Assembly (NCBI GenBank): GCA_015066465.1
Contig: SVOI01000001.1
Coordinates: forward strand, 87,441-151,440
Source: Oscillospiraceae bacterium
Lineage (GTDB): Bacteria; Bacillota; Clostridia; Oscillospirales; Acutalibacteraceae
Reading direction: 5' to 3'
Length of the DNA: 64,000 nucleotides
The notes beneath the pieces are model-generated. The model searched no databases and had not been told where the DNA came from. It worked only from the letters and a program-made list of their open reading frames with translations. The position numbers and the translations under genes are program-made. Positions 17,423-24,730 of this stretch are shown piece after piece (positions within the stretch are counted from its first letter, which is position 1; every line of letters begins with the position of its first letter).

Positions 17423-17460
17423 AAAAGGTGGATTGAACACTAATTCAATCCACCTTTTTG
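17423..17460 (+). terminator. Bidirectional intrinsic terminator
   Basis: AAAGGTGGATTGAA / TTCAATCCACCTTT stem with a short loop and T-runs on both strands. It serves yafQ and the convergent M56 gene. Confidence 0.85.
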
Positions 17461-17482
17461 CATTATGGGTTGCTTTTTATGA

Positions 17483-19555
17483 TTATTCAGCCTGTTTTGG
17501 GGAACTAGATACAAAGATAACATCGCCTGTTAAGCTATCAATTTCTATTCTTTCTATAACCGCTTTTGTGTCATAAACTTCTTTTAAACAAATAATTTTG
17601 TTTTTCTCTTTATCATAAGATTTGCTGTAAATATATCTTACTCCATCTTCAACTGACTCAAAATATCCTAAATCATAGTTGTAATTTGGAATATTCTTAT
17701 TTTCAAGTATCTTGTTTGATACTTCGACAGAAATACCAACATCTGTAAGAAGAATATGCTCAACCTCAGAATATCGACGGATTTCTTCACTTCTTCCTAT
17801 TTTATCAAGATACGCTTTTGCATAAGCTTTATTCTGATTCCAGAGGTTTTCATAATCCTTTTCAGTAGGAAACATTACACGATACTGATATTTTTTAGGG
17901 AACATCTCCTCTATTGAAGGTTGATATCTCGAGCCATCTTCTACATAATCGATGTTTAGCAATTTATAGCCATCTGTTGTTTTTTCAAATGTCATTACTG
18001 CAGGAACTCTACCGCCACTCTTTTCTACAAAATATCCATTTTCAAAACCAAAGTGACTATAATCTGTTAAAACATATACCTTGCATTTATTGTCAATAAA
18101 TTCCGTTCCATAAATAATATGACCCTCTGCTGCACATTCTGTGCCAAAATCATAATACTTAATTTTATTATCATCAAGTATCGCTTTGGCTACAGCTTTT
18201 TCAATGTTTTCTCTTTCTTGAGTAGTGGATATTTCATTTAATTCGAATTCAACCCAGGTTTTATATTCTTCGGTGCTACCATTAACAGAAAACGGTACAA
18301 CCAATCTATAGGTTCCTGTTTCAGATATATCGTTATACTCTGCCTTATATACCTCTTGTTTAACTTCATCAGGCTTTAAAAGATATCCTATTAAATGAAA
18401 AACTACTTCCTGCGTTGCTGTATCTACCCATTTATTTCCATCTTTATATTCAATATAAAACATTTCGCCATAGGTGATTTCAACTTCAGTCTCGTTATGC
18501 CATTCTACATTGAATGTTAAATAATCTTCGGTTTTTTCAATTGAATTCAAAGTAATATAGACACCATCAAAATCAGTAAAAACAGCATCATTGCGTTCTA
18601 TTACATTTTTATGAGTTAACGGATTTGTAAGAAAACAAACTGCAACTACAACACTTAATATTACAGCAACAAGAATAACCCAGAATGCAGGTTTTTTATA
18701 ATTCAAAACAGATTTTACTCTGTTTTTCACATTTGCTTCACCAAACGCAACAGGACAAGCAGAAATTAATCTTCTGTTTACGCTACAACTAAGAAGAGCT
18801 TCTGAATAGTCTGCTCGTTGTTCTGCATTTAATTCCTTTACAACTTTTTCATCACAAGCAAGTTCAATATCACGACAAAGAAGAACATAACCAATCCAGA
18901 CTAAAGGATTGAACCAATGAAAAGTGAGAATTAAGAACCCAAGTGGTTTCCATAAATGGTCTTTTCTCTTGATATGTGCTGTTTCGTGAGAAATAACGTG
19001 TTCTATATCTTCTGGTTTCATATTGAAAGGTATATAAATTTTAGGTTTTATAATCCCAAGCACAAATGGGGATACTACTGCTTCGCTCTGATAAATATTA
19101 TCACGGAGTAAAACGGCTGTTCTGATTTTCTTTTTTAATTTTACGTAACTTACAATAGTGTAAATTAAAAGTAAAACAATACCAACAAGCCAGGTGCCTG
19201 CTAAATATGGCACAATAAATTTAAAAACGTTAAGCTCTTTTTCAGGCTCTGGGGTTATGGTAGCGCTATTTATAACAGGGTTAAAAACGCTATCTATAAT
19301 TGGTACGCCCGAATCTATAACAGCAGGGTTTAAAGCTATTTCTGGATTTATTGTCTGAGAGCTTGGAATAAGGCTTAATGCGCTTTCAAATAAAAATGGA
19401 CAAATAAGTCTTACTGCGACAAATCCCCAAAGTAAAACATTAACCCACTTAGGAGCTTTTTTAAGTAGTAATCTTAATAAGAGAACGGCTAAAATAACCC
19501 ACACTGCAGATATACTCATATTGACTACAGTTATGAAGAGTTCAGTCATATTCAT
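17483..19555 (-). CDS. BlaR1/MecR1-type M56 metallopeptidase sensor
   Basis: A 690-residue membrane protein. Membrane segments lie near residues 10-30, 38-55, 115-137 and 205-225, with one more near 295-315. The zinc protease motif HETAH is at 190-194 and 'ELACDE' follows near 230, as in peptidase family M56. The C-terminal ~370 residues are extracellular but are not a penicillin-binding domain, so this is unlikely to be a true beta-lactam sensor; what it detects is unknown. The start overlaps the repressor stop by 4 bases, forming a repressor-protease operon in which signal-triggered proteolysis would relieve repression. Confidence 0.9.
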   Translation of the reverse strand: MNMTELFITVVNMSISAVWVILAVLLLRLLLKKAPKWVNVLLWGFVAVRLICPFLFESALSLIPSSQTINPEIALNPAVIDSGVPIIDSVFNPVINSATITPEPEKELNVFKFIVPYLAGTWLVGIVLLLIYTIVSYVKLKKKIRTAVLLRDNIYQSEAVVSPFVLGIIKPKIYIPFNMKPEDIEHVISHETAHIKRKDHLWKPLGFLILTFHWFNPLVWIGYVLLCRDIELACDEKVVKELNAEQRADYSEALLSCSVNRRLISACPVAFGEANVKNRVKSVLNYKKPAFWVILVAVILSVVVAVCFLTNPLTHKNVIERNDAVFTDFDGVYITLNSIEKTEDYLTFNVEWHNETEVEITYGEMFYIEYKDGNKWVDTATQEVVFHLIGYLLKPDEVKQEVYKAEYNDISETGTYRLVVPFSVNGSTEEYKTWVEFELNEISTTQERENIEKAVAKAILDDNKIKYYDFGTECAAEGHIIYGTEFIDNKCKVYVLTDYSHFGFENGYFVEKSGGRVPAVMTFEKTTDGYKLLNIDYVEDGSRYQPSIEEMFPKKYQYRVMFPTEKDYENLWNQNKAYAKAYLDKIGRSEEIRRYSEVEHILLTDVGISVEVSNKILENKNIPNYNYDLGYFESVEDGVRYIYSKSYDKEKNKIICLKEVYDTKAVIERIEIDSLTGDVIFVSSSPKQAE

Positions 19556-19917
19556 TCTCCCTTTCTGTATTTATCAATCATTTTCTGTACTTCGTCGATT
19601 TCTTTATCTGAAATTTTTTGGTGTTTTGTAAATGCCGCAATAAATGCAGGCAGAGAACCTTCAAATGTCTTTTCAACCATTTCGTTAATTTCTGATGCCT
19701 GAACTTCATCTTTTGAAACTAAAGAAGAAACAATTGTGTTTTCATTTTTTAGAACACCTCTTTCAGACAGACGTTTGATAACGGTGTATGTAGTGGTCGG
19801 CTTCCAACCCAATTGCTCTTTACAAAGATTAACAAGTTCACTGCTTTTTATTGGTTCGTGTTGCCACAAAATCAAGCAAAAACGATATTCACTTTCAAAT
19901 ACTTTTGGTGTTTCCAT
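19552..19917 (-). CDS. BlaI/MecI/CopY family repressor
   Basis: A 121-residue winged-helix repressor. It shows 'EYRFCLILWQHEPIKSSELV' at the N-terminus and 'LGWKPTTTYTVIKRLSERG' as recognition helix and wing, both typical of BlaI/MecI. Its C-terminal dimerisation helices ('PAFIAAFTKHQKISDKEIDEV') match the family. It is coupled by ATGA overlap to the M56 protease, its likely inactivator. Two 16-bp palindromes just upstream (19934-19975) are good operator candidates. Targets outside this operon are unknown. Confidence 0.93.
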   Translation of the reverse strand: METPKVFESEYRFCLILWQHEPIKSSELVNLCKEQLGWKPTTTYTVIKRLSERGVLKNENTIVSSLVSKDEVQASEINEMVEKTFEGSLPAFIAAFTKHQKISDKEIDEVQKMIDKYRKGE

Positions 19918-19933
19918 ACTGATTGCTCCTTTT

Positions 19934-19987
19934 CTCTAATGTATTAGAGTTCACTTGTACTCTAACATATTAGAGTTTGAATGTCAA
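19934..19987 (-). promoter_or_regulatory. Promoter with two palindromic BlaI-type operators
   Basis: Two palindromes, CTCTAATGTATTAGAG (19934-19949) and CTCTAACATATTAGAG (19960-19975), are centred 26 bases apart. On the minus strand TTGACA (19987-19982) and TAGAGT (19964-19959) are 17 bases apart, so the second palindrome overlaps the spacer and -10. Repressor binding would block transcription. The half-site CTCTAAT differs from the TACA/TGTA core of classical bla/mec operators. Confidence 0.75.
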
Positions 19988-20041
19988 TATGTTTTAAAAG
20001 AAAGGAAGAAAAAATTACTTACATTAATTAAAAAAATATGA

Positions 20042-20109
20042 TATAATAAAAAAACAACGAGTAGTGCAATAAGCGACGTAAGTCCGGTTGCCTGCTCGTT
20101 CTATTTTTT
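20042..20109 (+). promoter_or_regulatory. Promoter -10 and terminator-like structured leader of the CarD-family gene
   Basis: TATAAT at 20042-20047 has only a weak -35. The RNA starting near 20054 would fold at once: a 9-bp stem AACGAGTAG/CTGCTCGTT (20056-20064 with 20092-20100), then GCAA/TTGC, then a GAC/GTC stem capped by the GNRA tetraloop GTAA. It is followed by CTATTTTTT, ending 18 bases before the start codon. The shape is that of an attenuator or intrinsic terminator within the leader. I cannot assign a known riboswitch class. Confidence 0.55.
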
Positions 20110-20126
20110 ATCAGGATGGTTTTGTT

Positions 20127-20630
20127 ATGTATAAAAAAGGTGATTATATTGTTTATGGTAATGCTGGTGTTTACAAAGTAGAAGATATTACTACCTTAAA
20201 GGGTATCAGTTATGCGGAGAAAAACAAAGAATATTATGTTCTGAAGCCAGCATTTTCATCGGGTGTTGTATATTATCCATTGGATTCAGATAAGGTTTTT
20301 ACAAGACCTGTTATTTCTAAAGAAGAAGCAGAAAAAATAATTGCCTTAATTCCAGAAATAAAGGTTGAAGCAAAGAACTTTGATAACTCTAATGACCTTA
20401 CAGAATATTATAAATCAATTATTTCAAATCATAATTGTAAAGATTTAGTAGAGCTTCTTATGATAATTTATAAAAAAAGAGAGATTGCCACGGAGCAAAA
20501 AAGGAAGCTCTGTCAGGTTGATGAAGTGTATCAGAGGCAAGCAGAAAATCAGTTGTATTCAGAATTTGCAGTAGCCCTTAATATAGATATAAGCGAAGTT
20601 GAAGCGTATATTCAAGAAAAAATTAAGTAA
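20127..20630 (+). CDS. CarD-family (CdnL/TRCF-interacting-domain) transcription regulator
   Basis: A 167-residue protein. It begins 'MYKKGDYIVYGNAGVYKVEDI', the start of the CarD/TRCF RNA-polymerase-interacting domain, then 'YYVLKPAFSSGVVYYPLDS' and 'RPVISKEEAEKIIALIPEI'. The C-terminal ~90 residues are helical, as in the DNA-contacting domain of CarD/CdnL. Such proteins bind the RNA polymerase beta subunit and stabilise open complexes. ATG 20127 has an AGGATGG site 7 bases upstream; the longer frame from 20088 includes the leader hairpin and is not credible. It is the first gene after a structured leader, with rmuC next. Confidence 0.88.
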   Translation: MYKKGDYIVYGNAGVYKVEDITTLKGISYAEKNKEYYVLKPAFSSGVVYYPLDSDKVFTRPVISKEEAEKIIALIPEIKVEAKNFDNSNDLTEYYKSIISNHNCKDLVELLMIIYKKREIATEQKRKLCQVDEVYQRQAENQLYSEFAVALNIDISEVEAYIQEKIK

Positions 20631-20711
20631 AAATTATTAAAAAGTACTTAAAATAGGTCACATAATGTGTTATTATAGGGAAGTAAAATATAAATTAAAA
20701 GGATTTTAACT

Positions 20712-21989
20712 ATGGATAGTACAATTTTGATTTTATTTGTTCTTTTTGGTATAATTATTGTTTTTCTCGGTGTATGTGTTGCATTACTCATTTCTTTAAA
20801 GAAAAACAGAAACGATAGTGCAATTTTTGACGAGCTTCGCTATAATCGTGAAGAAATGTCAAAAGCAAGTCGAATGTCACGTGAAGATGTAATAAACGGA
20901 CTTGAAAAGGTTGATACAAGACTTAACGCTTTAAGAGAAGAAAACTATAAAAGTCGTATTGATATGACTGAAAAAATTACAGAGAATCTTAACGTTATAA
21001 GGCAGAATAATATTGAGCAGAATGACAGACAAACACGTTTTATAGTTGAGTCTGTTGCAAAGCTTCAGGAGAGTAACGAAAAGAAGCTCGAAGAAATGAG
21101 AGTTACAGTTGACGAAAAATTGACTTCTACTCTTACTACAAGACTTAATTCTTCTTTTAAAACCGTTTCTGAACAGCTTGAAAACGTTTATAAATCTTTA
21201 GGTGAAATGAAAGAGCTTTCACAAGGTGTTACAAATAACGTTACGTCTTTAAACCGAGTGCTTACAAACGTTAAAGCACGTGGTACCTGGGCTGAGGTTC
21301 AGTTAGAGTCTTTGTTAGACCAGACTATTCCAGGAATGTACGTAAAAAACTACTCACCAAAAACTAATGGTGAACGTGTAGAATTTGCAGTTAAAATTCC
21401 AAGTGGTGAAAGCAAAGACGAAATTATTTATTTGCCAATAGACTCAAAATTTCCTATGGAAGACTACGTGAGACTTTGTGATGCTACCGACTCTTGTGAT
21501 GCTGAGCTTATAAGAGTAGCACGAAAAGCACTTGAAGACAGAGTTTTAGCTGAAGCAAAGGACGTTAAAAAATACATAGAGCCACCAAAAACTACACCAT
21601 TTGCAATTCTTTACCTTGCAACAGAAGGTCTTTACGCCGAAATAGTTTCTTCCAAAAACGGTATTGTTGAAAAAATGCAACAAGAGAATATTATGATTGC
21701 AGGACCTACAACAATAACCGCACTTCTCAATTCATTTGCTATGGGCTTTAAGGCTATTGCAATTAATGAAAAAGCTGACGAAGTAAGAACTCTTTTATCG
21801 GTTGCAAAATCACAGTATAACACGTTTGGTACCGTGCTTGAAAAAGCAAAGAAAAAGATTGACGAAGCTGGTAAAACGCTTGATGAAGCACAAAAGCGTA
21901 ACGATATTATTCAGAAAAAGCTCAAGGGTGTCGAGGTAATTGACGGCACCGAAGCAGATGAAATATTAGGATTTCAGTTAGAAGAATAA
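20712..21989 (+). CDS. rmuC: DNA recombination protein RmuC homologue
   Basis: A 425-residue protein. An N-terminal membrane segment (about residues 4-28) precedes a long coiled coil (about 35-180) and the RmuC nuclease-like domain with 'GTWAEVQLESLLDQTIPGMY', 'LPIDSKFPMEDYVRL' and 'FAILYLATEGLYAEI'. A final helix ends 'GFQLEE'. RmuC is implicated in limiting DNA inversions and rearrangements at short inverted repeats; its catalytic activity is not well established. An AAAGGA site precedes the ATG. It ends at a convergent terminator. Confidence 0.93.
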   Translation: MDSTILILFVLFGIIIVFLGVCVALLISLKKNRNDSAIFDELRYNREEMSKASRMSREDVINGLEKVDTRLNALREENYKSRIDMTEKITENLNVIRQNNIEQNDRQTRFIVESVAKLQESNEKKLEEMRVTVDEKLTSTLTTRLNSSFKTVSEQLENVYKSLGEMKELSQGVTNNVTSLNRVLTNVKARGTWAEVQLESLLDQTIPGMYVKNYSPKTNGERVEFAVKIPSGESKDEIIYLPIDSKFPMEDYVRLCDATDSCDAELIRVARKALEDRVLAEAKDVKKYIEPPKTTPFAILYLATEGLYAEIVSSKNGIVEKMQQENIMIAGPTTITALLNSFAMGFKAIAINEKADEVRTLLSVAKSQYNTFGTVLEKAKKKIDEAGKTLDEAQKRNDIIQKKLKGVEVIDGTEADEILGFQLEE

Positions 21990-21994
21990 ATTAA

Positions 21995-22031
21995 CGGGTT
22001 GGTTGAATTTTTTAAAATTTCAACCAACCCG
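21995..22031. terminator. Bidirectional terminator
   Basis: CGGGTTGGTTGAA / TTCAACCAACCCG stem between the convergent rmuC and epimerase genes, with T-rich sequence in and after the loop. Confidence 0.8.
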
Positions 22032-22037
22032 ATTTGT

Positions 22038-22907
22038 TTATTTAAACGCTTCTCTTAAAAATTCAACTGAATTTTTTGCATCAAGGTCAATTTCTTCCAT
22101 TGATTTGCCTTTTGACATATCACGCCAGATAGAAATATCTTTACCCACTTGACCACCCATAAGTACAAATGGCTCCATAACAACATATTCGTCATAACCG
22201 ATTTCTTTTAAGGTTCTGCCTATTTCATACCAATCAATTCGGCTGTTTTTATTAGGGCAACGTCTGTTAGGTTCGCCCACGTGGAATGCACCAAGAGTGC
22301 CTTTTGTAAGGCGTATTGCATCAACCAAAGAATCTTCTTCAATATTCATGTGGAATGTGTCGAGCATAGATTTAACGTTTGGCTTGTCAACCGCCTTAAC
22401 GTAGTCAACGTCTTCATAAGCTTCGTTAATCATATAGCCTTCAAATCTGTTTAAAGACTCCATACAAAGTGTAATGCCGTGGTTTGAGGCAATATCTGCA
22501 AGTCTTCTCATATTTTTAATGCTTCTTTCGGTGTCTGCCGCTTTGTCAAATCCACCTTTAAAATCAACTGGCCAGTAAGAATAAAGCGCACCGCCAATGC
22601 GGTCAATTCCTGCGATTTCCATTTTTCTGAAAATATCGCTATAAAATTTTAAAGCGTTTTCTACAACTGAATTATCTGGTGAAGCAAGATTGTGTTCAGG
22701 TCTTGGACCATAACCACCAGAAAGCAACATTCCGTTAGCATCTGCAACGTTTTTGAGTTCTTTAAAATAATCGTCATTTTCTAAATGAAATGCTCCACAA
22801 GCAACCTCTAAAACGTCAAAACCTAATTTCTTTGTTTTTTCAATATATGGAACGAAGTTTCCACCCCATTCCTTTTCCCAATAAGCATAATAAATACCAA
22901 ATTTCAT
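22038..22907 (-). CDS. D-allulose (D-psicose) 3-epimerase family protein
   Basis: A 289-residue TIM-barrel enzyme of the ketose 3-epimerase family, which interconverts D-fructose and D-allulose or related ketohexoses. It opens 'MKFGIYYAYWEKEW' and has 'IGGALYSYWPVDF', 'LNRFEGYMIN', 'MLDTFHMNIEE' and 'VVMEPFVLMGGQVG', very close to clostridial allulose epimerases. The four metal ligands are in place: Glu150, Asp183, His209 and Glu245. The sugar kinase gene directly upstream (14 bases apart) would phosphorylate the product, most likely fructose. Which epimer is the natural substrate is inferred. Confidence 0.92.
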   Translation of the reverse strand: MKFGIYYAYWEKEWGGNFVPYIEKTKKLGFDVLEVACGAFHLENDDYFKELKNVADANGMLLSGGYGPRPEHNLASPDNSVVENALKFYSDIFRKMEIAGIDRIGGALYSYWPVDFKGGFDKAADTERSIKNMRRLADIASNHGITLCMESLNRFEGYMINEAYEDVDYVKAVDKPNVKSMLDTFHMNIEEDSLVDAIRLTKGTLGAFHVGEPNRRCPNKNSRIDWYEIGRTLKEIGYDEYVVMEPFVLMGGQVGKDISIWRDMSKGKSMEEIDLDAKNSVEFLREAFK

Positions 22908-22921
22908 ATTTTTTACTCCTT

Positions 22922-23758
22922 TTAATATTCTGGAATAGCTTCCTTTTTAGAAACAACAAAAGCACTTATTTCAGTGGCTTTTTTTAGACTTTTCTCGATA
23001 TCATTTGTTTTGAAATGCTCACAAATAAAAGTAGCACCAAAGCTGTCACCAGCGCCAACAGTAGATTTGACTTCTACCTTTGGGGCGCTTTCGGTGTACG
23101 CCTTTTTATTTTTGCAGTCATACACAGTTGCACCTTTTTCGCCTTGTGTTAGTAAAATGAATTCTAAATTACCGTACTTTTCAGCGATATGTTCTAATTC
23201 ATTTAAACCACACGCTTTTGTTACAAAATGCATTTCTTCATCACTTATTTTTAAAATATTTGCATTGCTTAGTGCAAATAAAATTGTTTCATCAGAAAAG
23301 AACGGCGGTCTTATATTTATATCGCAATAAATCTTTTTTATATTGCCATTTTTTAGAATTGATTTTACAGTTTCAAGATTTTCTCTACTTCTTAAAGCAA
23401 GAGTTCCAAAACAGAAAACGTCAAATTCAAAATTTTTAATATTGTCTGGTGTTTTTATGTAGTCATAAGCAACGTCAGTTAAAACGTTGTATGATGGCAC
23501 ACCACTTTTATTGAGTGTAACAATACATTTACCCGTTTCTTTTTCTTGGTTTACCAAAACAAAATCTGTTTTAACGTTAAAGCTTTTAACTTCTTCTAAA
23601 GCACATTTACCTAAATCATCGTTGCCGACAGAAGAAAGCATAAAGCTTTCAGCACCTTGCTTACTACAATGCGCCGCAAGATTTAAAGGTGCACCACCAA
23701 TGAATTTTTCTGTCTCGTAAACATCCCAGATAATTTCACCAAATGAAAGTATTTTCAT
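22922..23758 (-). CDS. PfkB family sugar kinase, probable fructokinase
   Basis: A 278-residue ribokinase-fold kinase. It has 'FGEIIWDVYETEKFIGGAPLNLA' (in part) with the GGAP sugar-binding motif at the N-terminus, 'SSVGNDDLG', 'YCDINIRPPFF' and the catalytic 'STVGAGDSFGATF' anion hole with its Asp near residue 236. The pattern fits fructokinases better than ribokinases. It lies 9 bases from rsmA and 14 bases from the epimerase, so rsmA, kinase and epimerase form a run on the minus strand. It is somewhat short for the family (usually ~300). Confidence 0.88.
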   Translation of the reverse strand: MKILSFGEIIWDVYETEKFIGGAPLNLAAHCSKQGAESFMLSSVGNDDLGKCALEEVKSFNVKTDFVLVNQEKETGKCIVTLNKSGVPSYNVLTDVAYDYIKTPDNIKNFEFDVFCFGTLALRSRENLETVKSILKNGNIKKIYCDINIRPPFFSDETILFALSNANILKISDEEMHFVTKACGLNELEHIAEKYGNLEFILLTQGEKGATVYDCKNKKAYTESAPKVEVKSTVGAGDSFGATFICEHFKTNDIEKSLKKATEISAFVVSKKEAIPEY

Positions 23759-23767
23759 AAATAAAAC

Positions 23768-24622
23768 CTACTTTTCAAGTATTTCTGAAAGAACGGCAAA
23801 ATCTTCCATTGTCATTTTTTCTGCTCTTACAGTAGCAGAGAGTCCCGCTTTTTCTAAAGCTTCTTTTACGTCTGCTTTAGGAATAGAAAGCCCTGCACTA
23901 ATGGAGTTTTCGGCAGTTTTCCTTCTTTGAGAAAATGCCGCTTTTACTACTTTAAAGAAAAATTCTTCATTTTTAACCTCAACGGGTGGTTTATCTCTTA
24001 AAGTTAATTTAATTACGCTACTGTCAACCTTTGGTGGTGGTAAAAACGAGTCTTTAGGAACGAAAAAGAGAATTTCACTTTCTGCATAATAATTTACCGC
24101 AACAGTAACTGCACCACCGTCACGAGAACCTACCTCTGCGCAAAGTCTATCTGCAGCTTCCTTTTGTACCATAACAGTAATAGACTCAATAGGTAATTTA
24201 CTTTCTAAAAACATCATTATAATAGGTGAAGTAATGTAATAGGGGAGATTAGCACAAACGGCAATTTTCATACCCTTGCATTTTTCTTCGATTATACTTT
24301 TTAAATCAGCCTTCATAATATCCTGATTTATAATTTCAACGTTATGGAATTCTTTTAAGGTTTCATCTAAAACCGGTAAAAGCCTTTCGTCTAATTCAAA
24401 GCTTAAAACCTTGCCAGCCACTTTTGCAAGCTCTGCTGTAAGAACGCCAACACCAGGGCCAACTTCAATTACACAGGTGTTTTCGTCCAAATCTGCATAT
24501 TCAGCCATTGAAGGACAAACTTCTGGGTCAACAAGAAAGTTCTGCCCTAAGCCTTTATTGAATGTTACGCCGTGTTTTGCCATTACAGAACGAATAACAT
24601 TTATATCTGAAAGATTTTTCAT
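23768..24622 (-). CDS. rsmA: 16S rRNA adenine(1518/1519)-N6-dimethyltransferase
   Basis: A 284-residue rRNA methyltransferase that dimethylates two adenines in the 3' hairpin of 16S rRNA, needed for subunit maturation. It shows 'KGLGQNFLVDPEV', the SAM site 'VIEVGPGVGVLTAELA', 'FELDERLLPVL' and the catalytic 'NLPYYITSPIIM'. The C-terminal helical domain holds 'AFSQRRKTAENSIS'. The length is normal. It is transcribed first in the rsmA-kinase-epimerase run, divergent from the rhamnosidase gene. Confidence 0.96.
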   Translation of the reverse strand: MKNLSDINVIRSVMAKHGVTFNKGLGQNFLVDPEVCPSMAEYADLDENTCVIEVGPGVGVLTAELAKVAGKVLSFELDERLLPVLDETLKEFHNVEIINQDIMKADLKSIIEEKCKGMKIAVCANLPYYITSPIIMMFLESKLPIESITVMVQKEAADRLCAEVGSRDGGAVTVAVNYYAESEILFFVPKDSFLPPPKVDSSVIKLTLRDKPPVEVKNEEFFFKVVKAAFSQRRKTAENSISAGLSIPKADVKEALEKAGLSATVRAEKMTMEDFAVLSEILEK

Positions 24623-24730
24623 AAATTACCTCAATTGCTATTGTCTTTTTTCTTGAAATGTAATAAGATAAAAGTATCTTTGATAATTATATATATTAAA
24701 TTATGTAATGTCAATAAAGGAGTATTTTTT

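Noticed and set aside
20088..20126. Longer CarD-family start at 20088
   Set aside because: It would encode part of the leader hairpin and U-tract; ATG 20127 has a proper ribosome binding site and matches the family start.
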